Assembly (NCBI RefSeq): GCF_036898095.1
Contig: NC_090728.1
Span: 83,882,391 to 83,946,390 of the forward strand
DNA: 64,000 nucleotides
Source: Palaemon carinicauda
Taxonomy: Eukaryota > Arthropoda > Malacostraca > Decapoda > Palaemonidae
Reading direction: 5' to 3'
The notes beneath the pieces were generated by a model. That model ran no database searches, had not been told where the DNA came from, and saw only the letters and a list, made by a program, of their open reading frames with translations. The first letter of the stretch is position 1; the number at the start of each line of letters is the position of its first letter. The position numbers and the translations under genes are program-made. Shown one piece after another: positions 50,508 through 61,745 of the stretch.

Positions 50508-53500
50508 TTAAATTTGTTCAATGAGTCTCCTAGGTTTTTTACTTACTCTGGTAGATTTTCTTACAATGGCACCAGTATCACAATTACTGTTCTCCGATCC
50601 TACTACTTCTACATTGGGATTACAAATCCTACTTGAGTTCTGAATAGGGTTATTTGTTTCTTCTAATCCTTGTACATTATTGGGAGAAGAAACTACAGGA
50701 ACAGAAGGAATCATTGTATCTTTTAATAGTGATGATTCATCAGTTACTCTAGTATTATACATTTTTCTCTCAAATAACTGTGATAAGTGACGCTTCCAAG
50801 TCAAAATACCATTAACATCTACAGAAACTAAATAATTCCTTTCACCCAGAACTTTGATAATCTTAGCTTCTACCCATTCTGGTCCTTTACCAAAATTCCT
50901 GGCATATACTGCATCACCAACTCTGAATTTAGACTCATGAACGTAAAACTCATCTCCTTGTTTAGGCATTATAACATCTAGTGGACCCTTAAATTTCCTT
51001 CCAAATAATAATTCAGCTGGGGAGCAGCCAGTGGAAGACTGTACTGTACGTCTATAAGTATACAAAAATTTTGCCATTCTGGTTTTTACAGGCAATTTAC
51101 AATCAAACTTTTTGAAATTAGTTTTGAATATTCGGACAGCCCGTTCTGCAAGCCCATTTGTACTTGGATTATATGGTGCTCCTGAACAATGTCTAACACC
51201 ATTTTTCTGAAAGAAATTCTGAGTCTCCCTAGCCATAAAACAAGTTGCGTTATCAGATACAATTGTGTCAGGAATACCATAATTAGCAAAACACGACCTT
51301 AAACATTGTATGGTATCCTCTGAAGTTATATTCTTACAAGCATAGACATCAATAAATTTAGAAAAGGAATCAATAATAATCAAATATTGCATGTTGTCAA
51401 TGGGCCCACAATAATCTACATGCAAGCGGGACCAAGGTCTATCAACTGACGGCCAAGATAAAGGTGAAATGGCCTTATGTTTGAGATTTGTTATACATAA
51501 TGCACAGTTAGAAGTTATTTGTTCCAAATCTTGGTCCATATTAGGCCAATATACAAAAGACCTTGCTTCGGCTTTCATGGCAACAATACCCTTGTGGCCC
51601 TCATGAAGCATTTCCATAACACGCTTTCTCAACATTTCAGGAACCAAAATACGATTCCTATACAGTAATACATTATCATGCAAAGAAAGATCATTTCTCA
51701 ATTTATAGAATGGTAACATACAATTTTCCATCACATTTTCCTTGGGGAACCCCCTCCTTACATAATCTCTTACTCTGCATAAAACAGTGTCTCTTTCTAT
51801 ACATTCTTTTACCATTGTAACATCAAAAGAATTCTTATCCAAAATATTAATCAAATTTACATATTCTCCTGGTACATGAAAATCAGTATCATCTCTACAT
51901 AATGGTAGCCTACTAAGAGCATCTGCCACTGTATTATGCACTCCCTTAATGTGCTCAATTTTAAAATCAAAACCTGATAGGAATAAAGCCCACCTTTGAA
52001 TACGAGCATTAGATAATTGTGGAATACTCTTACTAGGGTTAAATAGATGAGTCAAGGGTTTATGGTCCGTCCTAATAACGAACTTCCTACCCAAAAGGAA
52101 ATCAGAAAACTTCTTGACTCCAAAAATAATGGATAAAGCCTCTCTATCAATTTGAGAATAATTACACTCAGCATTAGCTAATTTTCTACTTTTGAACGAA
52201 ATGGTAGAAATTTTACCCTTATATTCTTGTTTAAGAACAGCTCCCACTCCTACAGGGCTAGCATCAACTTCTAAAATCATGGTAGCATTGGGGTTAAAAT
52301 TATCCAAAATATCAGCTCTACCCAAGGCTTCCTTAATACTCTGGAAAGCTTCTTCATGAACTGCTGACCAATGAAACTCAACATTCTTTTGTGTCAAATT
52401 ATATAAAGGACATAAAATAGAACTGAACTGAGGTACAAACCTATTGTAGTAAGTGCATAACCCCAAAAATGATTTCAAAGACTGGACAGACTGAGGGGTT
52501 GGAGCTTCCAAAATTGCCTCTATTTTCTTTGGGTCAGGTTTAATTCCCTCACAACTTAAAATGTATCCTAAATAAGGTACTTCCCTAGAACCGATAATAC
52601 ATTTATCTTTATTCAACTTAACATTTCTCAGTTGCAAAATTGATAAAACCTTACATAAACTCCTGTCATGTTCCTCTTTGGTAGCTCCGACAATCAATAT
52701 GTCATCTAAAAATACATGAACACCCTCAATATTTGCCAATAATTCAGAAATAAACCTCTGAAATATACCTGGTGCTGACGACAACCCAAAAGGCAATCGG
52801 TGGAACTTATATAATCCCAAATGAGTATTCATAATTAAATATTGTTGAGAATTTTCACTCACAGATACCTGTAAATATGCATTTTTCAAATCCAATTTTG
52901 AAATATACTGACAAGAACCTACATTTGCCAAAATGTCATCCAATCTCGGTAATGGAAAGGTATTAACACTTGTTTGGGTATTGAGATACTTAAAATCTAC
53001 ACAAATCCTTATTTCACCATTAGGTTTCATTACAGGAACAATAGGACTGGCCCAATCTCCTGCATGCTCGACCTTGCTCACTATATTTTTACTTTCCAGT
53101 TCTTTCAAACTATTCTCAATTTTACATTTATAATGATAAGGCACAGATCTGGCTTTAAAATACTTAGGCACAGCATTTTCTTTTAACATTAATTGACACT
53201 CATAATTTGTAATGGGTGATCCTTCCACCACCTGATACTCATTGAACATTTTTACACAATCAAGCTTAAGCCTAGATGCACTACTTGGGGTAATAAGAGG
53301 ACCTTTAAATTTATCATCACTCACATTATCAACTTGTACCCACTGGTATTTCAATTTCTTCATCAAAGACCTGCCTGCTAAATTTAAATCATTATCTACA
53401 ACAAAAAACTTTTGTCCCTTGACCATTTGGCCTTTAAAAGAAACATCACAATTTATTTCACCATACACCTGCATTTCCGCTTTATCATAATTAGCTAAGC

Positions 53501-54626
53501 GTTTCCTTGTTGGTAATGGTGTTAAATTCAATTTATTAGCATCATGCCGTGAAATAGTGGATGCACCACTGCCAGTGTCTAATTCAAATTCTAGGGGAAA
53601 CCCATTTAACCTTAAAATTTCTCTATATGGTTCCTCATAATCATCGACAAAGTCAATAGAATTCACATCAAAATCAAAAAGTTTCAATAAATCATAAGAA
53701 TCATGAAAATTTTCATTAACAGGAATATGCTTACTAGTAGACTCGTCTACATCATGCACTGTATTAACATTCCTAGATTTATTTCTAACCTTTTTATTGG
53801 AACACACTGTACTCACATGGCCTTCCTTGCCACAGTAATAACATTTAGCATTCTTAAATTTACAATTATTAGCTAAATGGTTATCACGCCCACAATGAAT
53901 GCATTTACCTTGAGCTTTACCATAATCACTTTTACCTCTCCCCTTAGAGTCTGCACTAGAATTAGGCCTAGCCCTAGTTACTTTATGCCTAACCTTGTTA
54001 ACGGTACCTGATGGCCTATTATCTGTAAAAGAACTTGAAGTAGGACTACACTCGGTAACATAGGCAGTTTCTAAATTGGTAACCTTGGCAAGTAAATCAC
54101 GAGAGGAGATGGATTTAAACTCAAAAGGATCAGCTAATAAAACCTTAAAATATACTTCATTATCAATACCAACCAATAACTGTTCCTTCAACCTTCGGTC
54201 AAACTCATTATTAAATTCACACTGTTGAGCTAATAATTTAAGTTCTGCATAATATTCCTTCACTGACTCACTACTTTTCTTCTTCCTCTGTAGGAAATCA
54301 CATAATGCTCTATGATAACTTGGTTTCGTTATGAAATGAGACTTAAGTTGATTTACTAGGTCATCAAAAGGAACTGCAGACGGCAATTTCGGTGCTGTTA
54401 ACTTACAGATCGTGGAAAAAGTCTCTACTCCCACTGAAGAAAGCAACAAAGCCCTTTTTGCTGTCGCCTCGGTTACTTCGTTTACTTCACAATTCATGGA
54501 AAATAGATCCAACCAACAATTTAGTTCCAACTTATCTGGATTGAATTCGGGAATTGCCGGTCTCCTTGTACCTGCCATCCTTCCTGACTGGGTATGGAAC
54601 TTCGGTAAATCGGTAGTCCCCAACAA
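50508..54626 (-). CDS. Gypsy-B Gag-Pol polyprotein
   Basis: 1372 residues in one frame. Gag has a capsid-like region then two CCHC zinc knuckles (CIHCGRDNHLANNC and CYYCGKEGHVSTVC, about 235-272). The protease has FELDTGSGASTIS (about 350). The RT has ICVDFKYLNTQ, KLDLKNAYLQV and the catalytic VFLDDILIVG (about 639). RNase H has ILEVDASPVGVGAVL (about 785) and RTDHKPLTHL (about 854). The integrase has the HHCC finger (HEGHKG to CALC, about 1010-1040), LHVDYCGPID, VSDNATCFM (about 1124) and the PSTNGLAERAVR glutamate. No stop or frameshift. There is no env-like frame. Confidence 0.95.
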   Translation of the reverse strand: MLGTTDLPKFHTQSGRMAGTRRPAIPEFNPDKLELNCWLDLFSMNCEVNEVTEATAKRALLLSSVGVETFSTICKLTAPKLPSAVPFDDLVNQLKSHFITKPSYHRALCDFLQRKKKSSESVKEYYAELKLLAQQCEFNNEFDRRLKEQLLVGIDNEVYFKVLLADPFEFKSISSRDLLAKVTNLETAYVTECSPTSSSFTDNRPSGTVNKVRHKVTRARPNSSADSKGRGKSDYGKAQGKCIHCGRDNHLANNCKFKNAKCYYCGKEGHVSTVCSNKKVRNKSRNVNTVHDVDESTSKHIPVNENFHDSYDLLKLFDFDVNSIDFVDDYEEPYREILRLNGFPLEFELDTGSGASTISRHDANKLNLTPLPTRKRLANYDKAEMQVYGEINCDVSFKGQMVKGQKFFVVDNDLNLAGRSLMKKLKYQWVQVDNVSDDKFKGPLITPSSASRLKLDCVKMFNEYQVVEGSPITNYECQLMLKENAVPKYFKARSVPYHYKCKIENSLKELESKNIVSKVEHAGDWASPIVPVMKPNGEIRICVDFKYLNTQTSVNTFPLPRLDDILANVGSCQYISKLDLKNAYLQVSVSENSQQYLIMNTHLGLYKFHRLPFGLSSAPGIFQRFISELLANIEGVHVFLDDILIVGATKEEHDRSLCKVLSILQLRNVKLNKDKCIIGSREVPYLGYILSCEGIKPDPKKIEAILEAPTPQSVQSLKSFLGLCTYYNRFVPQFSSILCPLYNLTQKNVEFHWSAVHEEAFQSIKEALGRADILDNFNPNATMILEVDASPVGVGAVLKQEYKGKISTISFKSRKLANAECNYSQIDREALSIIFGVKKFSDFLLGRKFVIRTDHKPLTHLFNPSKSIPQLSNARIQRWALFLSGFDFKIEHIKGVHNTVADALSRLPLCRDDTDFHVPGEYVNLINILDKNSFDVTMVKECIERDTVLCRVRDYVRRGFPKENVMENCMLPFYKLRNDLSLHDNVLLYRNRILVPEMLRKRVMEMLHEGHKGIVAMKAEARSFVYWPNMDQDLEQITSNCALCITNLKHKAISPLSWPSVDRPWSRLHVDYCGPIDNMQYLIIIDSFSKFIDVYACKNITSEDTIQCLRSCFANYGIPDTIVSDNATCFMARETQNFFQKNGVRHCSGAPYNPSTNGLAERAVRIFKTNFKKFDCKLPVKTRMAKFLYTYRRTVQSSTGCSPAELLFGRKFKGPLDVIMPKQGDEFYVHESKFRVGDAVYARNFGKGPEWVEAKIIKVLGERNYLVSVDVNGILTWKRHLSQLFERKMYNTRVTDESSLLKDTMIPSVPVVSSPNNVQGLEETNNPIQNSSRICNPNVEVVGSENSNCDTGAIVRKSTRVSKKPRRLIEQI

Positions 54627-54780
54627 TTACAGCTGAACTCAGGCTACTCACTGGAGTCTGGACGTTGGCCAGGCCTTAACTGGGTGCGCTAGGCTAGATA
54701 CGGCAGGCTGTCGTTGGTACACTAACTCTGCTTCCATATGACATACCTCTTTGTACACTGGGTTCTTCCTCGTCGCCACG

Positions 54781-54982
54781 TGTTACATCCTCGTCCCTTT
54801 AGTACTTAGGTTCCAAGAAGACAGGTTGGTAAGTTCGTACTTTATTCTGGTACATCAAATACAAGTAAACAGACCCATGCTTCTGCTGGCGTCACAGTTC
54901 GTGGATGGCGGGGAAGACAACAATAACAACTCAAAGGTTCAACATAGTAGAATGAGAGAGTAGTGTTTCTCAATACATTACA
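54781..54982 (-). repeat. Gypsy-B 5' LTR
   Basis: Identical to 50276-50477. CCACG at 54983-54987 flanks it outside. Another CCACG (54776-54780) lies directly inside. Confidence 0.95.
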
Positions 54983-54987
54983 CCACG

Positions 54988-55500
54988 TATTTGATGATGT
55001 TTTTTGTTTTTGTTGGATTTACATTATTCCATGTTTCGATAGTTCTGTGATTCCGTATTTGCATGATATGTATGCATGGGGGGTTTGATATTACAGTAGT
55101 GTTTTGAGTACTGTACTCATATTTATGTAATGTGCATGCTGTGATTATTGAGTTGGTTATTTCTCATGTTGAGTTATTTTTGATGTTTAAACTCCCAATA
55201 TATTTAGGTTATACCCCTTATAGTTATGTTAACGTTTCAGGATCTGTTGAACAATGTTGAGTATCAAATAACCACAGTACAGTAGATTTAGAGGAAAAAC
55301 GTCTTTCAAATAAAAGTCAAACTGCGATTTAAATAATTCATACTGATGAAGTTTTGTTAAAATTATAAAGACGTTAGCTCTGTGAGTGAGGGAAAACGCC
55401 TTTGATGTGCAGATTTTTTTTTTTTTGACTGAATCAGAATGAGAGTCAGACATTTTGGTGTAGCCTATGTATGCACTGTGCATTAAAAGTTTCGTTCATG
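54988..55500. other. Spacer, nothing recognised
   Basis: AT-rich single-copy-looking sequence; no frame or repeat recognised except a T run at 55415-55425. Confidence 0.5.
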
Positions 55501-55511
55501 AGACTGCATGT

Positions 55512-55513
<2 letters not shown>

Positions 55514-55564
<51 letters not shown>

Positions 55565-55747
55565 CTTTACCATACTCGCAGAATAAATGAAAAAGAGAAA
55601 GTAAAAACAAAAGCATAATTGAGAGAGACAGAGAGAGAGGCGCTTTACCATAATCACAGAGTAAACGAAAAAGAGAAAGTAAAATCAAAAGCATAATTGA
55701 GAGAGAGATATATTAGTAACGATGAGACGGAAAAATTCATTAGTAAG

Positions 55748-55791
<44 letters not shown>

Positions 55792-55817
55792 GTACGGATG
55801 AGAAGGGAAAGGACATT

Positions 55818-55870
<53 letters not shown>

Positions 55871-55962
55871 ACACAAAGGAGCGGCTCTACCATAGTCACA
55901 GAATGAATGAAAAGAAAAAGAAAAAAAAAAACAAAGCATCATTGTGATTCAGAGAGAGAGAG
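55514..55962. repeat. (GA)n arrays with an interspersed about 75-bp unit
   Basis: Long GA runs at 55514-55563, 55747-55788 and 55823-55866. Between them a unit with tttaccata(c/a)tc(g/a)caga and gaaaaagagaaagtaaaa occurs at 55561-55632, 55637-55705 and, more diverged, at 55879-55955. The Ser/Leu-rich minus-strand frames are artefacts. Confidence 0.8.
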
Positions 55963-55963
55963 A

Positions 55964-56027
<64 letters not shown>
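55964..56027. repeat. (AAT)n microsatellite
   Basis: About 20 AAT units. Confidence 0.95.
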
Positions 56028-56029
<2 letters not shown>

Positions 56030-58188
56030 TATTTCCAAATAAATACATTGGGTATTATACATCATTTATAAAGTAAAATATAGAATAGTGATTACTGATA
56101 CTGTGATTACATTAAAATTTAACATTTGTGAAGAATTTTCTTCACTACTCTTCTTCATAGTTTATACGTAGACTTTGTTATTGTTCGTGACGTCACGGCA
56201 GGGAAAAATGTGAGTAATGTGTCTTTCTTAAGCGAGTGTCACAAGATTAATACTTTTGTGTTGTTTGTATACATTATTCTACCGTAAGTATTTAGGTACA
56301 GTATTTTAAATCTCTTAATTACAACTCAAGTCTGTTAGTCTAGGAGGTATGGTTGTCCACACACGTTAGCCCGACTTGCTAAATTACCTTTTAGTTTCAT
56401 TTTTTATTCTGTATGCCAGATGTTTAGAATTAGGATTATCTTTGCCCCCTGGAGTTGCAAGATTTCTCCTTGTATTCTAAATAAGTGTGTAGCTTGAAAT
56501 TCGCAAGGCACAAGATTTTCGAGCCTGTCCTAAATGAGAGTTGGCACCTCAAGACCGTAGGCCTACGCACCAAGATACGCTTTTTTTGGGGGGAAGGAAG
56601 GAGGACGCAGCTGACCTGAACTCGACCTCACAAACATACAGGCCACGGTGCGAAACGGAGCTGCCAAGTCAGGCTCCAATGTCAACCTCGTGCTCCCACT
56701 CTCCATCACTAGCCTGTCCCCTTACACAATAACTAACCAAGAATACGTAGAGGAGGTCAAGCAGATGACCAGTGTTAGTGCATAGCTGCTAATTCTACAG
56801 CACGTCGGTTCCAGTCTTGGGGGCTAGTTGGAGAACTTGGAGGGGGCCGTTGACTCTGCAAATTAAGTGCTGTAGGCCTATTGAGCAAACTGAAGACCGC
56901 CACATTTAGGACACGGGCGCCTACAACAGAAAAAAAAATCTTGTGAGTTCAACTAGTGGCCATTCCCCCTTTAGATAAGTTTCAATTTCTCATAAGTTAA
57001 GTTTAGGTATTATTTTGGCATTACATCTTTCGGGCTGCGTGCATGGAAATTAATGTACTCATATTTTTTTGATCTTGGTATTTGCTTGAGGTTACTGACC
57101 ACATGTTGGGACCTCACAGCAGCCACCGCACAAATTGTTGATCAGAATTTTTTGACTTATTTATTCTGTTTGAGGTTTAATCCACGAGTTAATTCCGTTT
57201 AACGTTTTCAATTTTTTGTGTTGTAAATTCACTTATTCATTTTATCATATGTAAAACTTATAAATGAGTTACTGATATTTTTTCCAATTTTTAATTTTGT
57301 TGTGCTAAAATCATCGAGTTATTTCCATCCCTTTTTTCTGTAATAAAGCATTTGGAATAGATTACACATTTTGGTATCCTTAACCACATTATATGAATTT
57401 TACCCACTTATGCTATGGGACAGGTCAGAAGTACCCAAGGTGTTGAGAGTAACCTACTCTAGACAGAGGTAAGTTGGTATCAGCGAGTGTACGCTCTTTA
57501 ACTTAGTGCTTTGAAGGTGAAGATCCCCATTTAACTTTACTTTATACTTTTATACTCCACTGTTCCCCCCTATTTTATTGTCTCTAATTGCATTAACGTA
57601 AGATACCTGTACAGCATCTCACTGGGGTCACTGGGACGGAGTCGAAACAGAGCCTTAGAGTGAGATGACTCTAGACCTGACAAAGCTAGAGTAGGCCATA
57701 AATTATTGATATTTCTACATGTGGAGTTCTCCGGCCTCTGGACAGTAAATTTCCCTTTTGTATTTAAGAGTGATGGTTTGTGAATTGTGACAGTAAAGTA
57801 TTAGCAGGGTGTTTGTGCCCCGAGAGTAAGTGCTCATATCCTCCCCTGTTGAACTTTATGTAACTGTTATAAGGAGACTTTCCCGGACTAAGTTCCCACT
57901 CAGAACATAACATCAAAAAATTCTCCACAACATTTACATGAGAGATGCTTCCATATAAATCTTTTGACTACCAACTAAAATACATTTGGTCCACTACTTG
58001 CATTAGTATGACTTTAAAGTAGAAAAAAAAAACTTGAAATGGTAAAACTCATTAAAATGCTATACTCTGTACAAAATTACAGTAGACCCCATAAAACATT
58101 AAAAACTGATATTCACAAGTACATTAAAACCAATCTACAAATGTGTAACTAAAATCTTGTAGAAAACATATATTTCCTGAGATTTGCT
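56028..58188. other. Long spacer without recognised genes
   Basis: No credible exon, RNA gene or known repeat was recognised. A 63-codon frame at 56541-56732 has no recognisable domain. The stretch 57430-57930 (with gccccgagagtaagt and aaggagactttcccgg) has the feel of an LTR or untranslated leader but no partner copy is in the window. Two AATAAA-like signals occur, one near 57345. Confidence 0.45.
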
Positions 58189-59058
58189 TTAAAAGTCTAT
58201 ATTCGATGTTGTTTTCAATGACTCAGGTAGGGTATTCCACATCGTTGGTCCTCGTACCGTAAAGCATCTACTTCCCAAGTCTGTGTTGGTTCTCGGTATA
58301 TAAAGGTCATTATTCTGTCTCGTTTGTCTGTCCCTCCCAGCTCCAACTGTTATAAACGTAAAAAGCCAAGTTGGTGTTAAACTTCGCACAACTTTAAAAA
58401 CTCCCACACAAATGTCGAATTTAATCCTTCTTTCAACATTTAACCATTCTAATTTATCTAAAATTGGTGATGCATGATCATATTTTTTGGCCCTACCATC
58501 AACTACTTTTGCCGCAAAGTTTTGTACTTTTTGAACTCGTTGTAATTGTTGTTTAGTAGTACTTCCCCAAATCTTTAAACAATAATTTATTATGCTCAGT
58601 GTAAGAGACTGAACTACCATCGCCCTCATGTCAATATCTAGTCTGTCTTTAATTCTGTTTAAATATATTAAGGTTCCATTTACTTTTCTACATATTTCAG
58701 ATACGTGTACATCAAAAAGTATATTATGGTCAAAATGAATGCCCAGATTTTTTACATGTACACTTCTTTCAATTTGATGGCCGTTAAAGTTTAGAACGGT
58801 ATCTAATGGGATTTGTGATATATATTGCCTTGTACCAATAAATAGGAATTTAGTTTTTGATTCATTTACATTTAAACCATTTAATTGAAAATATCGCATT
58901 CCTGCTTCTAATATAGCTTCTGCCTTTGTGATAAGAGTGGGTATATCGTTTATACTACCTGCAATTAAAAATTGACTATCGTCTGCATATTGTACGAGAA
59001 GATAGTCTTCTAAAAATTTTGCCATATCTTTGAAATAGTCCTGTATGAAATCAGCCAT
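58189..59058 (-). pseudogene. LINE-3 reverse transcriptase fragment, cut by Gypsy-C
   Basis: A 289-residue minus-strand frame starts just before the catalytic motif (LVQYADDSQFLIAG) and continues through NGLNVNESKTKFLFIG, VKNLGIHFDHNILFDVH and INYCLKIWGST to GPTMWNTLPESLKTT, a complete LINE RT C-terminus. Upstream it is cut at 59059, exactly where the Gypsy-C LTR begins, so the rest should lie beyond Gypsy-C, outside the window. Without the missing part it cannot act. Confidence 0.85.
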
Positions 59059-59059
59059 A

Positions 59060-60140
59060 TGTTACGATCCTCGTGGGGATCGAACCAGGTTCTGTTGAAT
59101 TGATTAATGAAATGGTGACTTTTCAACTACAAAACGCAATGAAACAAAAGGAAATATAGAAAGAAAACTCGCAAAAGAAACCATGATTTTATTTACAACT
59201 AGTCAAAGGTAAATGTTTCTTGATTGAGTACTTAGGAAGCACTGAACTAAACAAAGAAAATCATTTGATTAAACTACACCCCAGCAAATAGGGGAACAGT
59301 CAAGATAGTAGATAGATAATACAAAAAGAAAAAATACTACTCTTCACAGCAGCTCTCGACGGTTGACAGGAACGTAGATATTTCAGGTCCAGGCGTTTCG
59401 TGGTCGGTAATGAGGGCGGGGGGCAACTCGTTCTGACATCTCGGACAAAGCTGGTTACGTCTGCATTCTGGTCCTTACGTCTTCTCTTCTTCCCTGAGCT
59501 TGTTCTCCCTCTCTCTCTCTCTTTCTTGTCCTTACTCCTGTTCTGTCTTTCGTACCCTCTCTCTCTCGTTCGCGTGAAAGTTTATATATCCCTGTATGGG
59601 AGGGGTTAACTATGGACAGTTCCATATAAGGAAATTTTCTCGTTTCTTCATCCTCATTGGTGTTCCTTAAAACCATGCCTCTGATAACACCTAGACGAAT
59701 GCTCTGCTGGTGTAATCGAAATCCATATCGCCCTATAATTGAAGCGAGGCATCTGTTTACCTTCAGCTAATGTATATTCTTCGGCGACAAACACTGTTCT
59801 TCTTGTTTTATCACTCTTTCCATAACGTTGACTCCTTGGTCTTCAGACAGCGGATCGTTCTGCCTAATGACTGCCGGCCTAGGCACATAATACATATCTT
59901 GACGGTGACAGCTTCAATAAACACTAGCGGGACCTTCCCTCTCTCTCTCTCTCTCTCTCTCTGCTTCTCTAAGAGTAGAAAAATCACATGTTTTAACATT
60001 CTTTTCTATATTATTCTATCTACCAATGACACGTTCCCCTAAAAGAAAAAAAAGAGGAAAATCTACTGATTTTATCTTTTTTTTAAACGAAATTATCAAA
60101 GGAGAAAATCACTTATCCCTAAACTGAGAGACAATTACTT
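59060..60140 (-). repeat. Gypsy-C LTR and adjacent non-coding sequence
   Basis: It begins TGTTACGATCCTCG and contains a minus-strand TATA-like GGATATATAAACTTTC (about 59572-59590), preceded by CT-rich runs at 59505-59522 and 59937-59961. A promoter in this LTR is plausible. The exact inner boundary is not seen because the second LTR is outside the window. Confidence 0.55.
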
Positions 60141-60142
60141 CA

Positions 60143-61181
60143 TTACTCTCGTATCATGTAACTAAAACCAAAACACACTCTTACGTGTTGATAGAAGAAA
60201 AAAAAACAGAAAGAAAACAAACGTCCATATTCTGAAAAGTCTCTAGAAAGACTGTCGGCTATTACATTATTCTTTCCCTTTATATGAACTATCTTTAAAT
60301 CATAATCTTGTAATTCTAAACTCCAACGCATGAGACGTTTATTCTTATTCTTAAACCTATCTAAGTAAACTAATGGATTGTGATCAGTATACACAGTTAA
60401 AACATGACCACTACGTACATAAATCTAAAAATGTTGCAAGGTTGATACTAAACTAAACAATTCCTTCTCAATAGTTGAATAATTCTGCTGTGCTTTATTT
60501 AACTTCTTCGAATAATAAGCTACAGGGTGCTTGGTCCCGTTCACTTCTTGCAACAGAACTCCTCCTATTCCAATATCACTTGCATCTATCGCTAAATTAA
60601 ATTCCTTGCTAAAATCGGGCAACATTAGTACGGGCTCGTGAATCCTTATGGCCTTTAACTTATTGGAAGCTTCGATACATTCATTATCAAATACAAAACT
60701 TCGTCCTTTCTTGAAAAGATTAGTTATTGGAGCACTTATTTCTGAAAAATTAGGAACAAATTGGCGGAAATATGAAATCATTCCGATGAATCTCATTGCC
60801 TGTTTTTTACTGGTAGGAATTGGGAAGTTGATGATAGCTTCTATGTTCCCATCTTTTGGACAAATCTTAGCTAGACCTACTTTATGACCCAAATATGTGA
60901 TCAAGGTTTTTCCGAATTCACATTTCTTCAGATTTAAAACAAGTTTTGCTTTCTCAAGGACTGCTAATACTTTAGCTAAAATGCGTAAATGTTGCTCCCA
61001 CGTATCTGAAAATATTAAAAGATCATCCAAATACACAACACAGTTATCAATTCCATTTAAAACTCTATTCATTAATCTTTGAAAAGTACTCGCTGCATTC
61101 CGTAGACCAAAAGCCATAACTTTGGGTTCATAACTACCGAAAGGTGTTATGAAAGCAGATATTTTCTGTGCTCGACAACTT
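60143..61181 (-). pseudogene. Gypsy-C reverse transcriptase/RNase H, no integrase
   Basis: The minus-strand reading starts at the DIRS-5 junction with SCRAQKISAFITPFG, then VMAFGLRNAASTFQRLMNRV and the catalytic YLDDLLIFSDTWEQ, then RFIGMISYFRQFVPNFSEI and RNase H with LAIDASDIGIGGVLLQE. A TAG at 60423-60425 precedes YTDHNPLVYL. The frame ends soon after IKGKNNVIADSLSRDF, where Gypsy elements normally continue into the integrase. Loss of integrase and the stop make this copy non-autonomous. Confidence 0.85.
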
Positions 61182-61182
61182 A

Positions 61183-61745
61183 ACGGATTTTGAGCGAAGC
61201 GAAAAATCTATTTTTGGGTGAGATAGCCATGACGTCCTGATGGAAGGTTCCTTTTTGGTGGCTTCCTTGGGTATATTAACTACAAGGATATTCCCAGAGA
61301 ATTAAACCACAGGTTATCACAGAATTCTTACTTCTCGTGCGAGTATCCTAAAGGTTTCCCTTTAAGACATCGTATATCAACAGGGGACGCATGTATTAAC
61401 ACGCCACATAGCTATCTGCACCCCATATAGAGTTAACACTTCGATATGAAAGGGTGGAGAATAACTGGGGAGCCGTTCCACAGTTACACTCGTCCGTGGC
61501 TACTTTTGGTACTCGAAATGTAAACAAACGGGCGCCATTGCTAAATGACGTCACGTCCGTCCTCATCCTGATGCCAGCTCCTTGCTAATCTCCATGATAC
61601 AGCAGGACAGGGCGGGGCCTGGAAGGCTGGACTAGAATAGCAGGGAGGGTCCATCAGGACATCATGTCTATCTCACCCAAAAATAGATTTTTCGCTTCGC
61701 TCAAAATCCGTTTTTTGGGCTCAAGCCATGACGTCCTGATGGAAG
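61183..61745 (-). repeat. DIRS-5 3' ITR and internal complementary region
   Basis: The about 62-base terminal block at 61183-61245 recurs inverted at 61648-61712, then TTTTTTGGGCTCAAGCC gives the complement of the 5' end. The middle matches the DIRS-3 ITR (ggggacgcatgtattaac and others). Confidence 0.88.

Larger units (their letters stand above)
50276..54982 (-). mobile_element. Complete Ty3/Gypsy retrotransposon Gypsy-B
   Basis: The 4707-bp element has 202-bp LTRs (50276-50477 and 54781-54982), TG...CA, with no difference seen between them. A 5-bp duplication CCACG flanks it. A polypurine tract is read on plus as ctcctccccccttagg at 50478. A primer-binding-like TGGCGACGAGG lies two bases inside the 5' LTR. 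One 1372-codon frame fills the interior. It is a recent insertion, AT-rich unlike Gypsy-A, and a different family. Confidence 0.95.
59060..61181 (-). mobile_element. Ty3/Gypsy retrotransposon Gypsy-C, partial
   Basis: Its 3' LTR starts on plus with TGTTACGATCC at 59060; its inner border was not resolved but lies before about 60140. Minus-strand RT and RNase H follow to 61181, where DIRS-5 interrupts. No integrase lies between RNase H and the LTR. The other end would be beyond 64000. CCATA at 59055-59059 is the candidate target duplication, not verifiable here. Confidence 0.75.

Noticed and set aside
55446..55942. Ser/Leu-rich minus-strand frames resembling signal peptides
   Set aside because: Created by the (GA)n arrays.
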